This document shows positions 53,060 to 61,036 of a stretch of DNA of 64,000 nucleotides, in pieces (within the stretch, counting starts at the first letter, position 1; each line of letters starts with the position of its first letter). The stretch is from an uncultured Oligoflexales bacterium. Lineage in GTDB: Bacteria; Bdellovibrionota_B; Oligoflexia; Oligoflexales; JAPPIL01. The notes below the pieces were generated by a model, which was given only the letters and a program-made list of their open reading frames with translations, was not told where the DNA came from and made no database searches. The translations under genes and the position numbers were made by a program. The stretch lies in contig OY282434.1 of NCBI GenBank assembly GCA_958296095.1, positions 1,208,001 to 1,272,000 of the forward strand, written 5' to 3'.

Positions 53060-53332
53060 TTAGTCGGCAAAGAAGACGATGTTTTCGTCGTGCTCGGTCA
53101 GGTGGTAGCGGTCGCGCAGCACCTTACGGGCGTAGCTGCGGGAGTTTTTTATTTTGTTGATCTCGTCAGCAAGCGCGCGGTTTTCAGCATCTAGTTGGTC
53201 AAGTTGTTGGCGCAACACCGCGGCACTGCGTTCAAGGCGATACTTGTGCGTCAACGAACTGCGCCCACGCACGATGCCCACGCCGAGCACGACCATGCCA
53301 AAGATGAGCAGTAACCGTAAAACAGATCCCAT
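53060..53332 (-). CDS. ftsB: FtsB/DivIC-family septum formation protein
   Basis: 90 aa. N-terminal membrane helix (VLRLLLIFGMVVLGVGIV), a coiled coil (about 30-65, ERSAAVLRQQLDQLDAENRA) and the conserved end ARKVLRDRYHLTEHDENIVFF, as in DivIC/FtsB (A.exxRexYg...pgE.vv). It links FtsL and FtsQ at the divisome. Grouping with mreD and mrdA joins division and elongation genes in one unit. The ATG at 53332 is near the start of an upstream promoter gap shared with the divergent ankyrin gene. Confidence 0.85.
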   Translation of the reverse strand: MGSVLRLLLIFGMVVLGVGIVRGRSSLTHKYRLERSAAVLRQQLDQLDAENRALADEINKIKNSRSYARKVLRDRYHLTEHDENIVFFAD

Positions 53333-53422
53333 GCCGCTATTATACCTGCTACCGCGCGTGGCTCAATATGTTTGGAATTATTTTTAGCGAACAGGGCTTT
53401 TTGTTTTTGCAGATGTTTATTG

Positions 53423-53449
53423 TTGACAGGCGTTTTTTTTTGCTACACA
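53423..53449 (+). promoter_or_regulatory. Candidate promoter of the ankyrin gene
   Basis: TTGACA (53423-53428) and TACACA (53444-53449, preceded by TGC) with a 15-nt spacer that is mostly T. The -35 is perfect, the -10 and spacing poor. It lies in the 164-bp gap between the divergent ftsB and ankyrin genes. Confidence 0.35.
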
Positions 53450-53496
53450 TACGGCCGGTCATTGTTTCCTTTTAAATTTTTTGTTGGGGGTTTGAG

Positions 53497-54525
53497 ATGG
53501 GGAAGGTGTTGTTGTTGTGTGCTTGGTCTGGCTTGGTGCAGGCCAACGTTACTAGAGGCGTTAGTCAGGCGGTGTCTCCAGCATCGTTGCGTTTACTGGA
53601 GGCGGCCTACGTGGGGTCAGTCCGCAATGTCCGGCTGGCATTGCAGCAAGGTGCAGACATTCATGCTCGGTTTACTTATGACTGGAAGCGTGACACGGAT
53701 TACCGCGGCATCCTGCGTTTTGAGTACGGCAAGAGTGCGATTGTGTTGGCTGCCCAGCAGGAGCACCCGGAGGTTGTGAGCGCGCTACTGGAGAACGAAG
53801 CTAGTGTAGATGATGGCGGCGCTTACAACGTGTTGCAGTCGGGCATCACAAAAAACAATGTCGAGATAGTGCGGCTGGCATTGACTCACGGTGCTGACCC
53901 CAACGGCATTGGCATGCCGCCAGATCCAGCTTTGACCAGAGTTGCCTGGCAGGGGGTCTACGCAGCGGGCAAACGCAATGAAGCAGAGCTGTGGAGTCGG
54001 CAAGTTGAGATGATGCGTCTCTTGACCGAGCACGGGGCTGATGTCAATCTAGGCGGCCTGGGCGAACGCACCGCCTTGAAGGTGAGTGCCTATGGTGGGT
54101 TTGTAGCCGGCATCGAGTTTTTGATCGCTAACGATGCGGATGTCAATATCCTCATGCCGTTGCGTGAAGCGGCTGAAAATGCCGCGGGTCTGACGGCGAT
54201 CAGGATGATAATAAACGCGGGGGCTGAGGTTAACGCGGCTAACGAGGCAGGCGATACTGCGTTGCATGCTGCGGCAGGGCACAAGGAAGGTCTGCCACGC
54301 ACGGTGCAGCTATTGCTAGATAAGGGTGCAGATGGCAACATCAAGAACAACGCAGGCATGACACCGCTCGATATTGCACGGCAGCGATTGCAGCGTTGGA
54401 AAGACATCGCGGGGGATGGTTTCATGGCCGCGTTCTATAACGACACTAGCGGTCGCATAGAGCGTTGTCGTGAAACGGTAAAAATACTTGAAGAATGGGT
54501 GGCACAACACGGGGGCGACAAGTAG
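53497..54525 (+). CDS. Exported ankyrin-repeat protein
   Basis: 342 aa. A short signal peptide (GKVLLLCAWSGLVQA, cleaved before NVT) precedes about six ankyrin repeats with helix-loop-helix and GAD/GAEVN turns: LLEAAYVGSVRNVRLALQQG, VVSALLENEASV, IVRLALTHGADPN, MRLLTEHGADVN, GIEFLIANDADVN, IRMIINAGAEVNAANEAGDT, VQLLLDKGADGNIKNN. The C-terminal helix (RCRETVKILEEW) caps the stack. Ankyrins bind proteins; the target is unknown and probably periplasmic. GGGGG about 10 bp upstream is the ribosome site. Repeat cluster 9 follows the gene. Confidence 0.9.
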   Translation: MGKVLLLCAWSGLVQANVTRGVSQAVSPASLRLLEAAYVGSVRNVRLALQQGADIHARFTYDWKRDTDYRGILRFEYGKSAIVLAAQQEHPEVVSALLENEASVDDGGAYNVLQSGITKNNVEIVRLALTHGADPNGIGMPPDPALTRVAWQGVYAAGKRNEAELWSRQVEMMRLLTEHGADVNLGGLGERTALKVSAYGGFVAGIEFLIANDADVNILMPLREAAENAAGLTAIRMIINAGAEVNAANEAGDTALHAAAGHKEGLPRTVQLLLDKGADGNIKNNAGMTPLDIARQRLQRWKDIAGDGFMAAFYNDTSGRIERCRETVKILEEWVAQHGGDK

Positions 54526-54555
54526 GTTTTACGTGCCAAACATAGGCGGGGGCAG

Positions 54556-56283
54556 TGGAGCTAGCAAGCGGCAAGGAAGCCGCGTGCAACTCTCCCTGAG
54601 TGGATGTAAGCACAGGCAGGGAGGCTTGGGGGCAAGGACACCACTTAGCACAAATCTCCGTTGTCTTGGCGAGGCGCAGCCCTACCGAGAAACCCGACCT
54701 CAACAGGTATAGGCACATGCCTTGTGCAAAAAAAATAAACTAACGGCAATACGGCAGTGTTTGTGGTCGGGTTTTCGCACGGTCTCACCGCGCCGTTCAT
54801 AAAGCTCTCGGTAGGCAACAGGTGGGGGCAACTGCCGAGAGACTTGGGCGCAAAGACCTTCCTTAGCCCAAACCTCCGTTGTCTTGGCACGGGGCAGACC
54901 TACCGAGAAACCCGACTTCAACAGGTATAGGCACATGCCTTGTGCAAAAAAATGAACTAACGGCAATATGGCAGTATTTATGGTCGAGTTTTCGTACGGT
55001 CTCCCCGTGCCGTTCATGAAGCTCTTGGTAAGCAAGCTTGAACGCAATACAGGGAGATCTGAGGACGAGCAGCGAGCGGGGAGCTAGAAAGCGGCAAAGA
55101 GCAGCGTAGCGAGCGAAGCGAGCGATACAAAAAAGCCGCGTACCGCCGTGCCGTTCATGGAGCTCTTGGTAGGCAAGAGGTGGGGGCAACAGCGAGAAGG
55201 CTTGGGCGCAAGCTTGAATGCAATAACGAGAGGCAAAGACCTTCCTTAGCACAAACCTCCGTTATCTTGGCACGGCGCAGCCCTGCCGAGAAACTCTCCC
55301 CTGAGATAGGTGCAAGCACATACTCTTGTCTGGAAGCATAATCTAACGGCAATATTTATGGTCGAGTTTTCGCACGGCCTCGCCCCGCCGTTCATGGAGC
55401 TCTCGGTGGGCAAGAGGTAGGGGCAACAGCGAGAAGCCTGAGGGCAGGCACTACTTAGCACAAATCTCCGTTGTCTTGGCACGGCGCAGCCCTACCGAGA
55501 AACTCTCCCCTAAGATAGGTGCAAGCACATGCCTTATGCAAAAGCATAATCTGACGGCAATATGGCAGTATTTATGGTCGAGTTTTCGTACGGCCTCGCC
55601 TCGCCCTTCATAGAGCTCTTGGTAGGCAAGAGGTGTGGGCAACTGCCGAGAGGTTTGAGAACAAGCAAAGAGGTTGGCAGGCAAAGCAAGCCTCCACTTA
55701 GCCCATGCCTCCGTTGTCTTGGCACGGCGCAGACCTGCCGAGAAACCCGACCTCAACAGGTATAGGCACATGCCTTGTGCAAAAAAAATAAACTAACGGC
55801 AATACGGCAGTGTTTGTGGTCGGGTTTTCGCACGGTCTCGCCGCGCCGTTCATAGAGCTCTCGGTGAGCAAGATTGAACGTAACCGCGAGAAACTTGAAA
55901 ACAAGTAGAGAGGGGCCTGACGGCAGGCTTGAACGCAATAGCAAGAGGTCTGAGTGCAAGGAGCGAGCGGAGCTAGGAAGCGGCAAAGAGCCGCGTAGCC
56001 GAGCGATACAAAGAGTCGCAGCGCAGCGAACGGCCTCGCCTCGCCGTTCATGTGGCTCTCGGCAGGCAAGCATGAACGTAACCGCCGAGAGGTCTGAGAA
56101 CGGGCAGAGAGGCTGGGGGCAAGTCTGAACGCAATAACGAGAGGTCTGAGGGCATGCAGCGAGCTAGGAAGCGAGCGATACAAAAAGCAGCGTAGCGAGC
56201 GAAGCGAGCTAGGAAGCGAGCGTTACAAAGAGTCGTGCGTAGCAAGCGTAGCGAGCGAAGCGAGCGATACAAAAAAGCAGCGT
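54556..56283. repeat. Modular repeat cluster 9 (forward orientation), the largest
   Basis: 1.73 kb without a gene. At least five core starts (CCTACCGAG or CCTGCCGAG at about 54680, 54899, 55281, 55492, 55735) and seven core ends (CTCTCGGTAGGC-like at about 54803 to 56052). Two core subtypes are interleaved: AGAAACTCTCCCCTGAGATA, and AGAAACCCGACCTCAACAGG with its matching GTGGTCGGGTTTTCGCACGG. The change in one half is compensated in the other, so the two ends co-vary. It ends in stacked AGCGAGCGAAGCGAGC modules. Confidence 0.9.
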
Positions 56284-56311
56284 GACCCCCTGAAAAAACC
56301 CGATATTGGCG

Positions 56312-57163
56312 TTAGCTAATCCCCAGCCTGCTGTTCGCTAGCTGCACGTATTGCGCGTCAGTCTCATAACCAACAAAGTGCCGCTGTGCATCTCTTGCCG
56401 CCACCGCGGTGCTACCGGCTCCCATGAAGGGATCGAGCACAATGTCGCCGAGGTAGGTGTAAAGATGGATCAATCGTGCGGGCAGTTCGACGGGAAAAGG
56501 GGCCGGATGGCCGATGCGCTTGGCACTTTCCGCTTTGAAACGCCAAATGCTCTTGGTGCATTCAATGAAACTGTCGCGTCCAATAGTGTTCTGGCGCCGA
56601 GGACGACGTGCGAAGGTGGTCTTGCAAAATATCAATATGTATTCATGCACGTCGCGCAAGGTCGGATTGCTGGCCGAGCGCCAACTACCCCAGGCACAGG
56701 ATGCGCCCGCGCTCGCACCCTTATCCCAGATAACTTCGCCGCGCATAAAAAATCCACACCTCTGGGCAATCTCAACGATGTAGGCATGCAGTGGAATATA
56801 GGGTGATCTGCCAACATTGGCGATGTTGACACAGGCACGACCACCGTCCACCAGCACCCTGTAAGTCTCTGCCATCACCCCTTCTAACAGGGATTTATAC
56901 TCTTTGAGATCGAGATCGCGATCGTAATCCTTGCCGACATTATAGGGTGGTGAAGTGACCATGAGATGCACCGAGTTGTCGGGGAGGTGCTGCATCTTAC
57001 GGCTGTCGTGGTGGTAGATAACATCGAGACGTGGGGGAGAGCACTCTTGCTTGATTTTGGCGGGGCCACGCGCCTTGATGCTCGCGTACATGCGCCGCCC
57101 ATAGAACGCCTTGGCATCATGCCCTTCTCTCTTGGGCGTGCCAAAGGCAGTCGTCTTGCTCAT
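56312..57163 (-). CDS. Site-specific DNA methyltransferase (N4-cytosine or N6-adenine)
   Basis: 283 aa. Catalytic motif IV TSPPYNVG (70-77) comes before the SAM-binding motif I region DPFMGAGST (about 244), the beta-class order. The SPPY spelling favours N4-methylcytosine but does not prove it. The target-recognition part is the middle region (about 130-210). ATG 57163 has GAGG eight bases upstream; the upstream frame lies in the nuclease gene. No restriction enzyme with a cytoplasmic fold is adjacent, so it may be an orphan regulator of DNA methylation. It starts 11 bp after the exported nuclease gene. Confidence 0.88.
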   Translation of the reverse strand: MSKTTAFGTPKREGHDAKAFYGRRMYASIKARGPAKIKQECSPPRLDVIYHHDSRKMQHLPDNSVHLMVTSPPYNVGKDYDRDLDLKEYKSLLEGVMAETYRVLVDGGRACVNIANVGRSPYIPLHAYIVEIAQRCGFFMRGEVIWDKGASAGASCAWGSWRSASNPTLRDVHEYILIFCKTTFARRPRRQNTIGRDSFIECTKSIWRFKAESAKRIGHPAPFPVELPARLIHLYTYLGDIVLDPFMGAGSTAVAARDAQRHFVGYETDAQYVQLANSRLGIS

Positions 57164-57173
57164 GTCCGCATCC

Positions 57174-58310
57174 TCAGCGGTAACGCAAGTCGACTCGCAG
57201 GGCAAAATGATCGCTGTAGCCAGCTGCCTCAGCCTCGACGGCTTTGAAATTGTAACGCTTGGGCACGTTGCTGACCGTCGATCCGAGTAGAAATTCGCCG
57301 AGCTTTTTGTAAGTGAAGGTATTCGTCAACCATGGATAGGAAAGGATACGAAAGCTGGGCACATCCAGCTCCAGAGCTTTGTTGTTGCGCAGGTTTTTGT
57401 TGTAAAAAATGCGATCAAGACTGTCCCAGCTCATCTTCGGAGGATAGAAATAAGTGCCTAGGGGTGCGGCCAGACGTTGCTCCCAGGCGATGCTCTTGTC
57501 ATGCTTGAAGGCACGTTGTACGTCCTTAAGACCACGACTGTCGAACAGCTCACGAAACGGGTGTGGATGGTCAGATACCGCGACGTTGAAGTCACCCATG
57601 ACGATAATATTGACACGCGGATCCCGCCGTTGCTGGTCTCTAAGCAACTCAACCACCCGCCGTGCCGCAACCATACGTGCCTGAGCTGGCGACCCCTGCG
57701 CAGGCCAATGCACGACATAGATGACCAGCCGCGCGTTGCTATGGGCAAGGCTAAATTCCACTTCCAACAGGTCTCGTGTCGGCCTCCGTAAATGCCGCCC
57801 CGTGCGCAAGCGATGGGTGCGATAGCGTTGATAGGTGAGATGCTTAGCGTTGCCATCGTAGAGCAGTGCCACGTTGATGCCGCGCATATCGCTGCCGTTA
57901 GTGATGAGATAGTGTGAATAGCCGAGCTGTCGCGCCAGTTGCTTGAGCACAAGAGCATTCTCGACTTCACACAGCCCGAGGATGTCAGGCCGTCCCTCTT
58001 GCAGCACGACCTTGCGAATCTGTGCCAGCTTGATCGCTAACTTCTGTGCGTTCCAGTCCGTCTCCAAACAGCTCTGACGGTAACGTGCGTTCCTCACCTG
58101 TGCACAACCAGCTTTCTTGCCAGGGTGCGACAGGGGCACAAACTCCCAGTCTCTTTTGCCCTCCTCGTGCACAGTGTCAAAGAGATTCTGGACGTTGTAA
58201 AACATTAGCCGCAACGGGCGCGGCGCGGCACTTGACGCAACAGACGAAGATGCACCCACAGACGAAGATGCACCCATGAACAGCGACAATAACAGCACGA
58301 ACAAGAACAT
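57174..58310 (-). CDS. Exported endonuclease/exonuclease/phosphatase-family protein
   Basis: 378 aa. A signal peptide (FLFVLLLSLFMGASSS) followed by a duplicated GASSSV. The EEP fold motifs are LMFYNVQNLFDT, LCEVEN (metal Glu), VMGDFNVAVSD (Asp/Asn) and YSDHFALRVDL (catalytic Asp-His). These metal-dependent phosphodiesterases cut DNA, RNA or phospholipid head groups; an exported form suggests use of outside or prey nucleic acid. ATG 58310 has GAGG nine bases upstream and starts the signal peptide; a TTG at 58352 would overlap ndk. Confidence 0.88.
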   Translation of the reverse strand: MFLFVLLLSLFMGASSSVGASSSVASSAAPRPLRLMFYNVQNLFDTVHEEGKRDWEFVPLSHPGKKAGCAQVRNARYRQSCLETDWNAQKLAIKLAQIRKVVLQEGRPDILGLCEVENALVLKQLARQLGYSHYLITNGSDMRGINVALLYDGNAKHLTYQRYRTHRLRTGRHLRRPTRDLLEVEFSLAHSNARLVIYVVHWPAQGSPAQARMVAARRVVELLRDQQRRDPRVNIIVMGDFNVAVSDHPHPFRELFDSRGLKDVQRAFKHDKSIAWEQRLAAPLGTYFYPPKMSWDSLDRIFYNKNLRNNKALELDVPSFRILSYPWLTNTFTYKKLGEFLLGSTVSNVPKRYNFKAVEAEAAGYSDHFALRVDLRYR

Positions 58311-58348
58311 CGTCTGCAACCTCAGCCAATAGCTTGATGCGCCGCGCG

Positions 58349-58780
58349 TCAACTCAAGTCATACGAATATACCTTGCCGCGCGCGAAAAAATAATCAATC
58401 TCAAAGCGTGCCGTCTCCGCACTGTCAGAGCCATGCACGCTGTTCTCTTCGATGCTACGTCCATGCATCGCCCTAATCGTGCCCTCTCCTGCTTGTGCGG
58501 GATCGGTCGCCCCCATGACAGTGCGGTTGCGGGCGATGGCATCTTCACCCTCCAGCACACTGATGACCACAGGGGCCGAACACATAAAGGCAACCAAGTC
58601 CTGAAAAAACGGGCGCTCCCGATGCACGTGATAAAAACCCTCAGCCTCGGGCAACGATAGCGTACACATCTGCATCGCCACCACCGACAAACCCTGCTCT
58701 TCAAAACGGCTGAGGATGTGCCCGATGAGGTTGCGGGCGGTGGCATCGGGCTTGATAATCGATAACGTTTGTTCAATCAC
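58349..58780 (-). CDS. ndk: Nucleoside diphosphate kinase
   Basis: 143 aa, standard. Balances nucleoside triphosphates by transfer of phosphate through a phospho-His. TLSIIKPDA at the start, [13 protein letters not shown] and NSVHGSDS with catalytic His116 near the end are diagnostic. The GTG at 58780 follows AGGAGG. Neighbours on the same strand are a bufferin-type gene upstream and the exported nuclease downstream. Confidence 0.98.
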   Translation of the reverse strand: MIEQTLSIIKPDATARNLIGHILSRFEEQGLSVVAMQMCTLSLPEAEGFYHVHRERPFFQDLVAFMCSAPVVISVLEGEDAIARNRTVMGATDPAQAGEGTIRAMHGRSIEENSVHGSDSAETARFEIDYFFARGKVYSYDLS

Positions 58781-58805
58781 TCGCGACCTCCTCAGGTGCA
58801 GTTGG

Positions 58806-59084
58806 TTATTTTGTTTTGGTTGCTTTCATAACCACACCGCCAGTTATTTTCTGGCACACACCTTCGGGCACATAGATCCACTCGTTGGGATCATTGTCCT
58901 TGGCCGCCTTGCCTGAACAGGCATGCCCATTAGCACCGCAGTCGTTCTGGCCTTTTTTGGCGATGCCTTTGCACTTGACTACCTTACTGCCCTTCTTTGC
59001 CCACTTGGGTGCACTCAGTACCGCACCACCAACGACCAATCCCACTCCGACCAGCGCCGAAGATACGACATGCAACATCCTCAT
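58806..59084 (-). CDS. bufA1: BufA1-like bufferin precursor (DUF2282 family)
   Basis: 92 aa. A signal peptide ([20 protein letters not shown]) is followed by [41 protein letters not shown]. The four Cys (38, 49, 56, 77) and the NDC, HxCxG and VPxGxC surroundings match the DUF2282/BufA1 family of exported copper-buffering peptides. Known BufA proteins are modified at Cys by a BufB (MNIO, DUF692) enzyme with BufC, usually encoded next door. Neither is adjacent here. The ATG at 59084 has AAGGAG six bases upstream; earlier in-frame Mets lack this. Confidence 0.85.
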   Translation of the reverse strand: MRMLHVVSSALVGVGLVVGGAVLSAPKWAKKGSKVVKCKGIAKKGQNDCGANGHACSGKAAKDNDPNEWIYVPEGVCQKITGGVVMKATKTK

Positions 59085-59232
59085 TGTCATCTCCTTGGTT
59101 AGATTAAGCAAAAACCGCTGCGGGTCAAACCACAACCCGCCCATCCTATACATGCTAAGGCATTTGCTCCGGCAAATCCATATTTTTTAGGCAACCCCCG
59201 CGTTCGTTATTTTCGCACACCAGTCAGGGAAG

Positions 59233-59260
59233 AAAAGCACCCACAATGACGGGTGCTTTT
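59233..59260. terminator. Bidirectional hairpin terminator
   Basis: AAAAGCACCC (59233-59242), an 8-nt loop, then GGGTGCTTTT (59251-59260). The stem has ten pairs with A4 and T4 flanks, so it could end transcripts from either side, most likely that of the HTH gene on the minus strand. Confidence 0.75.
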
Positions 59261-59302
59261 GTGGTGAAAACTGCATGCACAAGCCTCTCGCTACTCTGTG
59301 GC

Positions 59303-60229
59303 TCAGAGCGCGGTTTTTGTTTGTAAAATTTCCTTTAGGCAACGGTTCATGAAATGTTTGGACACCCAGAACGACTCTGCCAGCTGAGTCACGATGTCTT
59401 TGGCCACATCGATGCCAGCCAACTCCTTGCGCACAAGGTATGCTGGCACAAGCAGGCGAGAGGCGAAAAGGTTGCCCGTCACTTCAAGCGCGTGAGGTGC
59501 ATAGGCACTGAAGTCCTCGTTTTCAAAGCGGCTCACATCGAGGAAGTGTGAAGCCATTGCCTTGGCCAGGCAATAACGCATATACGGCTTGACCTCCAGG
59601 CCTGCCTGATAGGTAATGGTGGTAGTCCCACCGCTGCTGCGCTTGGCGCCGATGATAGCTTTGTTGCGCTTCTCGTAGTCGGCATCACCCACTAAACGCA
59701 GTTCAGGATAGCCTGCGACCACTTCGGGCAGATAGAGAGGCGCTTCACTGAGGTTTATTTGGCGATGCACCTCAGCGACGGCTGCGTCAATCTCATCTAC
59801 CGCGGGATCGAAGTAGCGGCGGAATTCGCTCTCTCGGTCTTTACTCCAAGTTCCTGCGTGGCGGCGGTAATAGTCCTTCTTGGCAGAGTCCATAATGTTG
59901 GCACTGATGGCAAAAGCCCCGTAACCCTGATACTCGTTGAAGGCTTCGTGGTAACCAAGATCGCCTGCAGCAACATCGACGATTAATTTCTCGTCAACAC
60001 CGAGATGATTAGCTATTGATTTGACCGCTTGAATGGAGCGAATGTTCTTCTTGCCATTCTTCCAGTGGCTGCAATCGGCGGGATCAAAACCAAGAATCTG
60101 TCCTACATCCTGATCGATCACCCGAATGCCACCAAACTTGTGATCGAGAACCAGACGGCAAAATTGAAAGAGACCAGCTGAGTTGGGATACCTTGCTTTA
60201 CCTGCACTGACCTTAGCCACATTTTCCAT
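59303..60229 (-). CDS. HTH protein with ImmA/IrrE-like C-terminal region
   Basis: 308 aa. Residues about 35-90 (DQDVGQILGFDPADCSHWKN, SIANHLGVDEKLIVDVAAG) look like an XRE-type helix-turn-helix. The C-terminal part (ALEVTGNLFASRLLVPAYLV, FWVSKHFMNRCL) resembles the end of ImmA/IrrE metalloproteases (ANxFAAxLLmP, fxVSxxxxxxRL). The protease HExxH is not found; the equivalent helix may be AMASHFLDV, so it is likely not a protease. A transcription factor or sensor is probable. ATG 60229 follows GGAGGGAGGGG. It is alone, ending at a hairpin terminator. Confidence 0.65.
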   Translation of the reverse strand: MENVAKVSAGKARYPNSAGLFQFCRLVLDHKFGGIRVIDQDVGQILGFDPADCSHWKNGKKNIRSIQAVKSIANHLGVDEKLIVDVAAGDLGYHEAFNEYQGYGAFAISANIMDSAKKDYYRRHAGTWSKDRESEFRRYFDPAVDEIDAAVAEVHRQINLSEAPLYLPEVVAGYPELRLVGDADYEKRNKAIIGAKRSSGGTTTITYQAGLEVKPYMRYCLAKAMASHFLDVSRFENEDFSAYAPHALEVTGNLFASRLLVPAYLVRKELAGIDVAKDIVTQLAESFWVSKHFMNRCLKEILQTKTAL

Positions 60230-60425
60230 CGATGCCCCTCCCTCCCGTACGCCGATGCAAAACACCGCACATCACGAGCCTAAAAAAAGTAATAAAGACA
60301 TTTCTGCCGCCCATCCTATCAGACGCTCAGTGAAACGTCAACAGCCTGTTTGGAAAAATTAACAAATTAATTGTGGCTCACTATCAGTTTCCCTGTCGCG
60401 CGCATCTTGCAACAATGCAAACGGC

Positions 60426-60454
60426 TTGACAGCCTTGCTGCGTTTGCATTACAC
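60426..60454 (+). promoter_or_regulatory. Candidate promoter of tRNA-Met
   Basis: TTGACA at 60426-60431, 17-nt spacer, TTACAC at 60449-60454. A start near 60462 would give a 15-nt leader before the tRNA. The -35 is perfect, the -10 weak. Confidence 0.45.
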
Positions 60455-60477
60455 CGAGGCGGGCTGTTGCCAACCGT

Positions 60478-60550
60478 GGGCCCATAGCTCAATGGTTAGA
60501 GCACCCGGCTCATAACCGGGTGGTTCAAGGTTCAAGTCCTTGTGGGCCCA
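60478..60550 (+). tRNA. metT: tRNA-Met(CAU), elongator type
   Basis: The acceptor GGGCCCA pairs with TGGGCCC, discriminator A. The D arm is AGCTCAATGGTTAGAGC. The anticodon stem CCCGG/CCGGG surrounds loop CTCATAA, anticodon CAT. The T arm contains GGTTCAAGTCC. CCA is not encoded. The GGGCCCATAGCTCA start fits elongator tRNA-Met; a tRNA-Ile2 with modified C34 cannot be excluded. Confidence 0.95.
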
Positions 60551-60615
60551 CTGTGTTCGTGTTTCAGCTTTTTTCGACTTCTAGTTCTTGGCAAGTGTTT
60601 TTCGTTAAAATCGTG

Positions 60616-60646
60616 TTGTGATGCGGCATGGTTGATGTGATATGAT
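60616..60646 (+). promoter_or_regulatory. Candidate promoter of the HU gene
   Basis: TATGAT at 60641-60646 preceded by TGA forms an extended -10; TTGTGA at 60616-60621 is a weak -35 with a 19-nt spacer. It lies between tRNA-Met and the HU gene. Confidence 0.35.
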
Positions 60647-60682
60647 GTAACCATTGAGTAACTGTTCAGTAGAGGTACAGAC

Positions 60683-60958
60683 ATGAATCGTAAAGAGCTA
60701 GTTGACGAAATCTCCGACATGACGGAACAGAGCAAGAGCACGGTGGAAAGCTTTGTCTCGTCTTTCATCGATGTGGTCAGCAAGAACATGAAGAAAAAAG
60801 ACGGCGTGCGTCTGGTCGGGTTTGGCACGTTCAGTGTTGCCAAGCGCAAAGCCCGTAGTGGACGCAACCCACAGACAGGGGCCGAAATAAAAATCCCCGC
60901 GCGCAAAGCGCCCGTCTTCAAAGCTGGGGCTCTGTTGCGCAAAGCTGTCGAGAAATGA
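60683..60958 (+). CDS. hup: HU/IHF-family DNA-binding protein
   Basis: 91 aa, standard. A nucleoid-associated protein that bends DNA as a dimer. MNRKELVDEISD with the helical base, RLVGFGTFSV, RKARSGRNPQTGAEIKIPA with the RNPxTG arm tip that intercalates, and FKAGALLRKAV at the end. AGAGG about 10 bp upstream is the ribosome site. HU and IHF subunits are hard to tell apart at this level; HU is the safer call. Confidence 0.97.
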   Translation: MNRKELVDEISDMTEQSKSTVESFVSSFIDVVSKNMKKKDGVRLVGFGTFSVAKRKARSGRNPQTGAEIKIPARKAPVFKAGALLRKAVEK

Positions 60959-61036
60959 GCTATGTCTGAGGGGGAAGGTTTACCCTCCTCCACTTAACTG
61001 CGAGCACCGTGCCAAGCAGGGCAAAGTCCGCGGCGA

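Noticed and set aside
54700-56183. Several 90-160 aa frames in repeat cluster 9
   Set aside because: The same peptides (for example SLPSSLHVLRPL) recur in all clusters in any gene context; they are translations of the repeats.
56312-58310. Classical restriction-modification system
   Set aside because: The nuclease carries a signal peptide and is an EEP-type phosphodiesterase, not a restriction enzyme fold.
59303-60229. Active ImmA/IrrE metalloprotease
   Set aside because: No HExxH motif can be found in the expected region.
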